From Tianweitania sediminis (GTDB lineage: Bacteria; Pseudomonadota; Alphaproteobacteria; Rhizobiales; Rhizobiaceae), in contig NZ_JAGIYY010000005.1 in assembly GCF_017813335.1 (NCBI RefSeq), forward strand, positions 153,066-217,065: 64,000 bases of DNA. Reading direction: 5' to 3'. Under the pieces are notes generated by a model that had not been told where the DNA came from, did not search any database, and was given only the letters and a program-made list of their open reading frames with translations. The position numbers and the translations under genes were made by a program. Below, piece by piece: positions 56,980 through 64,000 of the stretch (its first letter is position 1; every line of letters begins with the position of its first letter).

Positions 56980-58947
56980 ATGAACCAGACACCAGAGACC
57001 GGCAAGAGCCTCGACCCCGTGACGTTCGAGGTCCTGAAGAACTCTTTTATCACCACCGTCGACCAGATGGCCGAGCAGATGCTGCGCACCTGCTATTCCT
57101 TCGTCATCTACAACCGAGATTTTTCCAACGCGCTGCACGACGCGGAGGGAAACTCGATCGCCCAGGGCAACTACGACATCGCGGTTCACGTCGGAACGCT
57201 CCACAACACCTGCAAGGAGGTCATCCGTCACTTCGAAGGCGACATGGCGCCGGGCGATGTTTACGCCATCAATGACCCCTATGCCGGCGGCACGCATTTC
57301 TCCGACGTGCGCCTCGTCAGGCCGATTTTCGACGAGGACAAGCTGATCGGCTTTTCACAGTCGAACGGCCACTGGTCGGATCTTGGTGGTTCCGTGCCGG
57401 GCTCGTTCGACGTGACGGCACGCGATATGTTCCGCGAGGGCATGCGCATCACGCCGGTCAGGCTCTTCCACAAAGGCCGCTTCTGTTCCGACGTCGCCAA
57501 CCTGATCGCAGCCCAGACTCGCGATCCGGCCTCGATCATCGGCGACATCCACTCTCAGGCGCAGGCGACGCATGTGGCCGAACGCGAGATCCTGCGGCTG
57601 GTGCGGAAGTATGGTCGCGACCAGGTCACGCGCGGCATGGAGGAGGTGCAGGACTACGTCGAGCGCGCGGTGCGCAAACGCATCGCCGAACTGCCGGACG
57701 GCACCTGGGAGACGGTGGACTATATCGATCGCGATCCGACGGGCGGGGAGGGCATGATCCCGATCCGCATCAAGATGACGATCAAGGGCGACGAGATCAC
57801 CTACGACTTCACCGGCAGCCATCCGACTATCGGCTCGATGTACAACTCGGCACCCGGAGCGACCTTCTCGGCCGTCGTCGCTGGCACCAAGACCTTCTTT
57901 CCGGACTTGCCCCTCAACAGCGGTTTCTACCGGATGATCAAGGTGACCGCGCCGAAGAACAGCGTGGTGAGTGCAGAGTGGCCGGTGGCTGTCACTGGCT
58001 TTCTGATGCCCTTCGAAAAGATCATGAACGCAATCTTCGAGATGTGGTCGAAAATCATGCCGGAGCGCGCGATCGCCTGCGCCTTCAACCTCGAGTATCT
58101 GCTCGCCGGCGGGCGAGATGCGCGTAAGCCCGAAAAGCCGATCTTCATGTTCTACGAGTGGCTGCCGGGGGGCTGGGGCGGGCGCAACGGCAAGGATGGC
58201 GCTGACGTCACCACAGCCTGCTTCGGGACCGGCTTGATGTCGCAGCCCAACGAGGGCAACGAGCGTGTCAACCCGACCCGCACCACCGAGTTCCAGATCA
58301 AGCAGGATTCTGCTGGGCCCGGCAAATGGCGGGGCGGTGTAGGCGTCCAAAAGACCTCGCTGCTGCTGGAGGCCGAGGGTGCCGTCATGTCCTACATCTG
58401 CGACCGCGAGCGCGCCGTCGTCTGGGGTGTCGAGGGCGGCCTTCCCTCCATGCCGCACGGGCTGACGCTGAAGCGCGCCGGCTCGGATGAGCCGACCTGG
58501 CTAGGCTCGGTCTTCTCCGACCATCCCGTCCATACCGGCGACGAGTTCGCACGGCCGACGGCTGGCGGCGGCGGCTTCGGCGATCCCCTGGAGCGCGATC
58601 CGAAGAAGGTTATGGAGGACGTGATCGACGACTATGTCTCCGTCGCTCGAGCCGCGGTGGACTATGGTGTCGTCATCCGGGAGATCGACCGCGACCTCTG
58701 CGCCTTCGAGATCGATGAAGCCGCGACCGAGGCGAAACGCGCGGAAATCCGCGCCGCACGCACAGACTGGGCACGGAGCGACCCGCAAGAGGTATCGCGC
58801 AGGTATAAGGCTGGCGAGATCGATGCGCTCGACGCCATTCGGCAGTACGCCACCATTCTCGACTGGGAGACTGGTGAAGTGCTGCCAAAGACTACGGAGC
58901 AGTTCCGCGAAAGCTACGAGAAACGCACCATCGCGCATTGGAGCTGA
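56980..58947 (+). CDS. Hydantoinase/oxoprolinase family protein, subunit B
   Basis: 655 aa, HyuB fold: DPVTFEVLKNSFITTVDQMA at the start, then GDVYAINDPYAGGTHFSDV and GAGGGGFGDPLERDP-like TAGGGGFGDPLERDP near the end. It hydrolyses the activated ring made by subunit A. About 100 residues after the glycine-rich block (DDYVSVARAAVDYGVVI and RYKAGEIDALDAI) form the tail common in larger family members. Acts with subunit A on a lactam, hydantoin or related ring. Confidence 0.93.
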   Translation: MNQTPETGKSLDPVTFEVLKNSFITTVDQMAEQMLRTCYSFVIYNRDFSNALHDAEGNSIAQGNYDIAVHVGTLHNTCKEVIRHFEGDMAPGDVYAINDPYAGGTHFSDVRLVRPIFDEDKLIGFSQSNGHWSDLGGSVPGSFDVTARDMFREGMRITPVRLFHKGRFCSDVANLIAAQTRDPASIIGDIHSQAQATHVAEREILRLVRKYGRDQVTRGMEEVQDYVERAVRKRIAELPDGTWETVDYIDRDPTGGEGMIPIRIKMTIKGDEITYDFTGSHPTIGSMYNSAPGATFSAVVAGTKTFFPDLPLNSGFYRMIKVTAPKNSVVSAEWPVAVTGFLMPFEKIMNAIFEMWSKIMPERAIACAFNLEYLLAGGRDARKPEKPIFMFYEWLPGGWGGRNGKDGADVTTACFGTGLMSQPNEGNERVNPTRTTEFQIKQDSAGPGKWRGGVGVQKTSLLLEAEGAVMSYICDRERAVVWGVEGGLPSMPHGLTLKRAGSDEPTWLGSVFSDHPVHTGDEFARPTAGGGGFGDPLERDPKKVMEDVIDDYVSVARAAVDYGVVIREIDRDLCAFEIDEAATEAKRAEIRAARTDWARSDPQEVSRRYKAGEIDALDAIRQYATILDWETGEVLPKTTEQFRESYEKRTIAHWS

Positions 58948-59099
58948 GTAGCCCGATCTCGTGACGCCCACGGTCGCGAACAGGCTATCAGTTTTTTCGA
59001 TATATCATTCGCAGAACTACTATTTCACAGGCGTCATATGCTGAGCAAAGATGATGCTGCAGTGCCGCAACAAGACGGCAGCTTCAAGGGTGAAGATCG

Positions 59100-59951
59100 A
59101 TGTCGCAAAGCGTGGAACGGCAGTTTGCCGTTGCCGACAGCATTGATGCGGCTCTGTCTGCGCGACGCAGTGGAGCAGCGGTGCTGGCGGGTGGGACCTG
59201 GATGATGCGCGACCCGCGTCGGGGTCACGACTTGCCAGATGCGGTCGTGGTGCTTTCCGGGCTGTCAGGCATGACGGACATCGCCATCGATCCCGATGAA
59301 GTCGTGGTAGGTGCGTCCGTTACCCATGAAGCCTTGGCCGACGCCCTCAGGGGATCGGCCGGCTTCGAAGGCGTAGTCGTCGCGGCGGAAGGGGCAGCTA
59401 ACCCTGCCATCCGCCGCGTTGCCACGGTCGGCGGCAATCTCTGCACGCCGGACTTTTCCGCCGCCGATCTCGTGCCAGCCTTCCTCGCGTATGGCGCGAT
59501 GGTGGAACTTGCCACTCCGGAGCGCACGCTGATCTTGAACATGGCCGAATTTCTGAAGCAGCGACGCGAGCTGCTCAGAACTGCTATTCTCACCCGCATT
59601 CACCTCCGCCGCGACGTTGCTGCAAGCGCTCATGCGCGGCTACCCCTGCGCAAGGCAGGCGACTACCCCGTGGCTATCGTGTCGGTGGCGGTGGACGGCG
59701 AAGGTGCGATCCGCATCGCCGTCGGCTCGGTGGAAGAGCAGGCGCGGCGCTGGACGTCGCTTGAGAACGCGCTGACCCGCTTGCCCGGGCTGCCGGCTTC
59801 TCCTGAAAGGGCGGCTGAGCTCGCCCGCGAACACATGGATTTCAGTGGGCGTGACGGCGTCGAGGCGGAGGGCTGGTATCGCTGCCAGGTGCTGCCTGCG
59901 CTGGTGCGGCGCGCGTTTGCGTGCTTGCCGAAGCTGGAGACCCGCGCATGA
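59100..59951 (+). CDS. Molybdenum hydroxylase FAD subunit (CoxM type)
   Basis: 283 aa. FAD-binding motifs are LAGGTWMMRDPRRGH and IRRVATVGGNLCTPDFSAAD, typical of the medium subunit of xanthine dehydrogenase/CO dehydrogenase-like enzymes. The C-terminal CO_deh_flav domain follows from about residue 175. It passes electrons from the iron-sulfur subunit to the acceptor. A 152-bp AT-rich spacer separates it from subunit B of the hydantoinase, so it may have its own promoter. Confidence 0.92.
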   Translation: MSQSVERQFAVADSIDAALSARRSGAAVLAGGTWMMRDPRRGHDLPDAVVVLSGLSGMTDIAIDPDEVVVGASVTHEALADALRGSAGFEGVVVAAEGAANPAIRRVATVGGNLCTPDFSAADLVPAFLAYGAMVELATPERTLILNMAEFLKQRRELLRTAILTRIHLRRDVAASAHARLPLRKAGDYPVAIVSVAVDGEGAIRIAVGSVEEQARRWTSLENALTRLPGLPASPERAAELAREHMDFSGRDGVEAEGWYRCQVLPALVRRAFACLPKLETRA

Positions 59952-60439
59952 GCGTAACCTTCCGCCTGAACGGCCAGACCACCCGCTTCCACGACGATCC
60001 GATGACCCCGCTGATTGACGTCTTGCGGCGCGAAAAATTTTTGACTGGAGCCAAGCCCGTCTGCCGCGAAGGCTTCTGCGGTGCCTGCACCGTCCAAGTC
60101 GACGGCGAGGCGCAGATGGCCTGCCTGAAGCCGATGGGGCTCCTGGACGGGCGCGAGGTCACCACCATCGAAGGGCTGGGCAACGGGCGCGAGCCGCTTC
60201 ATCCGCTTCAGGTAGCCTTTGCCGCGGCGGACGTCGTCCAGTGCGGCATGTGCTTTCCCGGCATGGTGATGGCGCTGTCTGCCTTTGTGCGCGATCACCC
60301 TGAAGCCGATCGGACGGCGATCAAAACAGCGATGGTCGGCAACATCTGCCGCTGCACCGGCTATGAGCGCATCATAGATGCCGTTGTGGACCACCTGAAG
60401 GATGGTGCCGCGCCTAAAGCGGAGCTCGCCGATGTCTGA
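59948..60439 (+). CDS. Molybdenum hydroxylase [2Fe-2S] subunit (CoxS type)
   Basis: 163 aa. First cluster: Cys39, Cys44, Cys47 and Cys59 (CREGFCGAC...C, ferredoxin-like). Second cluster: Cys99, Cys102, Cys134 and Cys136 (CGMC...CRC). ATG 59948 overlaps the FAD subunit by ATGA. Confidence 0.94.
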   Translation: MSVTFRLNGQTTRFHDDPMTPLIDVLRREKFLTGAKPVCREGFCGACTVQVDGEAQMACLKPMGLLDGREVTTIEGLGNGREPLHPLQVAFAAADVVQCGMCFPGMVMALSAFVRDHPEADRTAIKTAMVGNICRCTGYERIIDAVVDHLKDGAAPKAELADV

Positions 60440-62792
60440 CGTGCTTTCACCCGAAGCCTCAACGGTGATGAACCTGCCGCGCCGGGATGCACAGGACAAG
60501 CTCCGCGGGCGCACGAAATACACTGTCGACCGGGCGCGGCCAGATACGCTGCATGCGGCGGTACTGCGCTCCACCCTCGCTGCTGGACGGATCAGGAAAC
60601 TGGACGTCTCTGCTGTCTGGGATTGCGAGGGCGTACGAGGCGTCGTCACCGGCCAGGACGCGCCCGGCCTCTACGGGATAGGCATCGCCGACCATCCTTT
60701 ACTGGCTGTCGATACGATCCGCTACCATGGCGAGCCGATCGTCGCGATCGCGGCCGATACCGAGGCGTTAGCGCGCGCGGCACTCAAGGCAATCGTGATC
60801 GAGATCGAGCCGCTTCCCGCAGTTCAGACAATGGCCGATGCGCTCGCGCCCGAGGCGCGGCTGATCCATGAGGACTGGCGCAGCTACGACCTGCTGTTCG
60901 AGGGAGGCGCCCGTTCGGGTAACATCGCCTGGGAAGCGAAATCAAGCCGGGGCGATGTGGACGCAGCCTTCGCGCGTCCCGACGTAAAGGTCGTGGAAAG
61001 CAGCATCGGTGTCGGCCGCCAGAGCCATGTCCCGCTCGAGCCACGGGTTGCGATCGGCTCCTGGGAGAACGGGCGCGCTCACCTTCAAACCTCAACGCAG
61101 GTGCCGTGGACGGTGCGCAACGTCACCGGCCGTGTCATGCAGCTGCCTCCCGGCCATGTCCGCGTGACGGTTCCACCCGTCGGCGGTGGCTTTGGCCTTA
61201 AATTCGATGCCTCAATCGAGCCGATCACGGCCGTTCTCGCCAAGATGACTGGTCGCGATGTCATCCTGGAAAACACGCGCCAGGAAGAAATGGCGACCTG
61301 CCTTTGCCGCGAGAACGCCGAAATCGTGATCCGCTCGGCCGTGACACCCGATGGGGAGATCGTTGGGCGCGAGGCAGTTGTGCTGATGGATGCCGGCGCC
61401 TATGGCGGTGAGCAGGTGTTTCTTACCACGATGACCTCGCACACGCTTGGCGGAAATTATCGTGTCGGCGCCATCCGTATCGTCAGCCGCGCGGTTTATA
61501 CCAATACTCCACCCAACGGAGCCTTCCGCGCCTGCAACGGCGTCTACAACACTTTCGCGCTGGAGCGGCACACCGACGAGATCTGCGCGAAGATGGGATT
61601 TGATCCCGTCGAGTTCCGCAAAAGGAACGTGCTGGGCGATGGCGACCTCGGTCCGACCGGCCAGGTTTTCGAAGATGATGTGCTCCATCCGATGCTCCAA
61701 CGCATGGACGCGCTTCGGGAAAAGACCGGCACCGTCGAACATCTTGCAGACGGGCGGCTCTATGGCAAAGCAACGACGGTCGGGACCTGGTTTGTGTTCG
61801 TCGGCCCCTCGGCCGCCACCGTGAATCTCAACGCCGATGGCAGCGCCACGCTGGTGACGTCGGGGGTGGAGATCGGCTCAGGCACCATGGTGCAGGCGCT
61901 GCCGCAGATCGTGGCCGGCCAGCTTGGCTTGGATCCCAACCAGGTAATCGTGCGCGAAGCCGACACCGACGCCGCCGGCCTTGATGCGGGGGTTGGCGGC
62001 GGGCGCACCACGGTGTCAATCGGCGCCGCAAGTGTCGCCGCCTGTGCCGACGTGCGCGAAAAGATGCTGCGGACCGCAGGCGAGATGCTGCAAACCAAGC
62101 CCGAGGATCTGGTTCTCGCCAACGGGCGCGTCGAGATCGCCGGCCGGCCTGGTTCGGGCACCACAATTCCCGCAGTCGTCGCGCATGCGCAAGCCACCAC
62201 CGGCCCGATCAGCGGCAGTGGATCATTCACCGCCAAGAACACGCCGGCCATGAGCGGCTGTGCCGCGGGCCATTTCGTTGACGCGCTTGATATACCCGTT
62301 TTCGTTGTCCACGAGGCGGAAGTTGCAGTCGACCCGGATACCGGCCATGTCGAAGTGCTTGCTTATCGCGTAGTGCAGGATGTCGGCCGCGCTTTGAACC
62401 CGCGCGCGATCCATAGCCAAATTCAGGGAGGCGTGGTGCAGGGCCTCGGTTATGCGCTACACGAAGAGGTGACGATCACCGCCGACGGACGCATCGCGCA
62501 GGACAGTTTTGAAGCTTACCGCGTGCCGCTCGCAGGCGACGTCGTGCCGGTCGCGATCGACCTATACGAAGGCGCGCCTTCCATGGGACCGCTTGGCACC
62601 AAGGGCGCCGGCGAAGTCCCGATCCTGGCCGTGGGCGCGGCTATTGGATGCGCTGTCGCGAACGCCATCGGCAAGCCGGTTGACAAGCTGCCGCTCACGC
62701 CGCCGCGTGTTTTGCGTCTGCTGCGTGGACGCGAACCAAAACCCGTTTACCTGCACATCGCGCCAAGCTGGACGCAGAATACGCTGGGCTGA
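60432..62792 (+). CDS. Molybdenum hydroxylase catalytic subunit (CoxL/XdhB family)
   Basis: 786 aa. The N-terminal hammerhead domain (DAQDKLRGRTKYTVDRARPD) is followed by the molybdopterin-binding part with VGGGFGLKFDAS, PPNGAFRACNG and the catalytic Glu728 in GAGEVP. The CO-dehydrogenase Cys/Se loop was not seen. It hydroxylates a carbon next to nitrogen in an N-heterocycle, or an aldehyde, using water. With a ring-opening hydantoinase beside it, an N-heterocycle is the better guess. ATG 60432 overlaps the small subunit by 8 bp. Confidence 0.92.
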   Translation: MSDVLSPEASTVMNLPRRDAQDKLRGRTKYTVDRARPDTLHAAVLRSTLAAGRIRKLDVSAVWDCEGVRGVVTGQDAPGLYGIGIADHPLLAVDTIRYHGEPIVAIAADTEALARAALKAIVIEIEPLPAVQTMADALAPEARLIHEDWRSYDLLFEGGARSGNIAWEAKSSRGDVDAAFARPDVKVVESSIGVGRQSHVPLEPRVAIGSWENGRAHLQTSTQVPWTVRNVTGRVMQLPPGHVRVTVPPVGGGFGLKFDASIEPITAVLAKMTGRDVILENTRQEEMATCLCRENAEIVIRSAVTPDGEIVGREAVVLMDAGAYGGEQVFLTTMTSHTLGGNYRVGAIRIVSRAVYTNTPPNGAFRACNGVYNTFALERHTDEICAKMGFDPVEFRKRNVLGDGDLGPTGQVFEDDVLHPMLQRMDALREKTGTVEHLADGRLYGKATTVGTWFVFVGPSAATVNLNADGSATLVTSGVEIGSGTMVQALPQIVAGQLGLDPNQVIVREADTDAAGLDAGVGGGRTTVSIGAASVAACADVREKMLRTAGEMLQTKPEDLVLANGRVEIAGRPGSGTTIPAVVAHAQATTGPISGSGSFTAKNTPAMSGCAAGHFVDALDIPVFVVHEAEVAVDPDTGHVEVLAYRVVQDVGRALNPRAIHSQIQGGVVQGLGYALHEEVTITADGRIAQDSFEAYRVPLAGDVVPVAIDLYEGAPSMGPLGTKGAGEVPILAVGAAIGCAVANAIGKPVDKLPLTPPRVLRLLRGREPKPVYLHIAPSWTQNTLG

Positions 62793-63544
62793 TGCCCGGC
62801 CGCACAATCAACGGACATTCAACGATGGTCACGCTCAATTGCGACATGGGTGAAAGCTATGGAAACTGGCGCTTCGGCGACGATGCCGGCATCATGCCGC
62901 ATGTCGACTGCGCCAACATCGCCTGTGGCTTTCATGCCTCCGACCCATGGACGATGCTGAAGACGGTGCGGCTGGCAAAGTCGCTCGGCAAGGCGATCGG
63001 CGCCCACCCGGGCCTGCCGGACCGCGAAGGTTTTGGCCGCCGCGAAATGAAGCTGCAGCCGGAGGAGCTGACGGCTGCCTTCCTATATCAGATCGGTGCG
63101 CTCTCGGGCCTGCTCAGGGCGGAGGGGCTTGAACTCGCACATGTGAAGCCGCACGGGATCATCTATGGCATGGCCGCGCGCGACATGGACAGCGCCCGCG
63201 CCATCGCGGCTGCAGTGAAGCCGTTCGGCGTGCCGATCTTCGGCATGGCCGGCACCTGCCATCAGACAGCCGCCGCCGAACTCGAAGTGCCCTTCCTCGG
63301 TGAATTCTTCCCGGACCTGACCTACGCTCCGGACGGCAGCCTGATCATTCCGCGACAACAGTCTGCCATCGACCTAGAAGCCGCCGAAGAGCGCATGAGC
63401 CGCGCCCTGACAGCCGGCGAGCTCGTTGCAACCGACGGCACCATCCGCAAGGTGGATTTTCAGACAGTTTGCATTCATTCCGATCCGCCGAACGCCCGCG
63501 ACGTCGCGGCGACGATGCGTCGGGTTATCGATGTCCATTCTTGA
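62792..63544 (+). CDS. pxpA: PxpA-like protein (LamB/YcsF family, 5-oxoprolinase subunit A)
   Basis: 250 aa. LNCDMGESYG near the start, ANIACGFHASDP, the LAHVKPHGIIY segment and EFFPDLTYAPDGSLIIPR identify the family. PxpA acts with PxpB and PxpC in ATP-dependent 5-oxoproline cleavage, but neither partner is in this window. The ATG overlaps the catalytic subunit stop (TGATG). ATG 62825, eleven codons in, gives the usual family N-terminus and may be the true start. Its place next to hydantoinase genes hints at a shared lactam substrate. Confidence 0.9.
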   Translation: MPGRTINGHSTMVTLNCDMGESYGNWRFGDDAGIMPHVDCANIACGFHASDPWTMLKTVRLAKSLGKAIGAHPGLPDREGFGRREMKLQPEELTAAFLYQIGALSGLLRAEGLELAHVKPHGIIYGMAARDMDSARAIAAAVKPFGVPIFGMAGTCHQTAAAELEVPFLGEFFPDLTYAPDGSLIIPRQQSAIDLEAAEERMSRALTAGELVATDGTIRKVDFQTVCIHSDPPNARDVAATMRRVIDVHS

Positions 63545-63613
63545 GACCGAGACTCCTACGATCATGATACCCCTGACTGAAAAGCTTCTCACCATCGACG
63601 ACCTGCGCAAAAC

Positions 63614-63869
63614 CAGGAGGAGGTAATTGAGGCGGCCAATGCGACGCCCTATGGTCTCGCTGGCTATTTCTTCACGCGCGACATCGACCGGATGTTTAGA
63701 GTCGCGGACGCACTGGAAACGGGCATGATCGGCATCAACGAAGGCTTGATCTCCAACGCGGTCTCGCCTTTGGCGGGTCAAGGAAAGCGGGCTCGGACGC
63801 GAAGGATCTACCCACGGGATTGAGGAATATCTCGAACTCAAGACACTCACTATCAGCTCCAGCACCTAA
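63614..63869 (+). pseudogene. C-terminal remnant of an aldehyde (succinate-semialdehyde type) dehydrogenase
   Basis: NQEEVIEAANATPYGLAGYF to TGMIGINEGLISNAVSP is the C-terminal part of an NAD-dependent semialdehyde dehydrogenase. Just after this the frame is broken by two apparent one-base losses (about 63770-63782), beyond which ESGLGREGSTHGIEEYLELK continues in another frame to a stop at 63867. The catalytic domain with its Cys is missing. The gene fits the pathway, so its loss is either recent or compensated elsewhere. Confidence 0.82.
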
Positions 63870-63879
63870 GAAGGCTATC

Positions 63880-64000
63880 ATGGACACGCTTTCCAACTCG
63901 CTCGCGGCAGCGGATATCGCCAACACGCTGCATCCCTACACGAACCTGCGCCAGCACGAGAAAGCCGGGCCGATTGTGATTTCGCGGGGGGACGGTATCC
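63880..64000 (+). CDS. Class III aminotransferase, N-terminal part (runs off the window)
   Basis: Starts at ATG 63880 (MDTLSNSLAAADIANTLHPY, then TNLRQHEKAGPIVISRGDGI) and is open to the window end. The opening resembles omega-amino acid:pyruvate or 4-aminobutyrate-type aminotransferases, where HPYTN and xGPxVIxRGxGI are conserved. The PLP-binding Lys lies outside. An omega-amino acid released from a lactam would be a suitable substrate. Confidence 0.75.
   Translation, partial: MDTLSNSLAAADIANTLHPYTNLRQHEKAGPIVISRGDGI

Overview
The window is GC-rich and gene-dense, with many genes overlapping by ATGA. It reads as an alphaproteobacterium, most likely a member of the Hyphomicrobiales (Rhizobiales). 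Two points support this: the imelysin / di-heme oxidoreductase / DUF1513 operon, and the density of branched-chain-amino-acid-type and sugar-type ABC transporters. This is an inference from gene content. No rRNA, tRNA or CRISPR array was seen. Three broken genes on the right half (an integrase, a DMT transporter and a gamma-glutamyltransferase fragment) mark an accessory region.

Left part, 1-13928 (+): an acyl-CoA catabolic island. It holds the end of an acyl-CoA dehydrogenase, a 3-hydroxyacyl-CoA dehydrogenase split over two genes, an alpha-methylacyl-CoA racemase-type CaiB/BaiF protein, a quinone oxidoreductase and a complete Liv-type ABC core. These are followed by a carboxymuconolactone decarboxylase-like protein, a hydroxyisobutyrate dehydrogenase-like protein, an opposing metallo-lactonase, a fused 514-aa 3-hydroxyacyl-CoA dehydrogenase, a DMT exporter and a periplasmic binding protein. 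Two promoters with the sigma-54 -24/-12 signature lie before the fused dehydrogenase and the binding protein.

14134-20959 (-): a diguanylate cyclase, an oxalate/formate-type MFS carrier, and a sensor kinase with a sigma-54 response regulator. Between kinase and carrier lie a sigma-54 promoter and two related dyads at enhancer distance, so the whole regulatory circuit can be read from the sequence. The regulator's start is disturbed by a 4-bp tandem duplication.

21026-26001 (-): an imelysin operon (imelysin, di-heme c-type oxidoreductase, second imelysin with an altered metal motif, DUF1513), probably linked to iron. 26545-34236 (+): a sulfate-ester operon with formylglycine-generating enzyme, CUT1-type ABC importer, GntR regulator and a cytosolic sulfatase with an intact CSPSR site. 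A pair of 12-bp operator-like repeats sits before the binding-protein gene.

34666-43158 (+): a second Liv-type ABC system with two acyl-CoA synthetase-family genes, one of which lacks the usual catalytic lysine. 43322-53432: a DUF1810 gene, a decayed integrase, a complete kdpFABCDE operon with a KdpE-box-like site and a 27-residue leader gene, then decayed DMT transporter and gamma-glutamyltransferase genes. 53876-64000 (+): an AraC regulator, a hydantoinase/oxoprolinase pair, a three-subunit molybdenum hydroxylase, a PxpA-like protein, a remnant of a semialdehyde dehydrogenase and the start of a class III aminotransferase. Together these look like an undescribed route for oxidising and opening an N-heterocycle or lactam.
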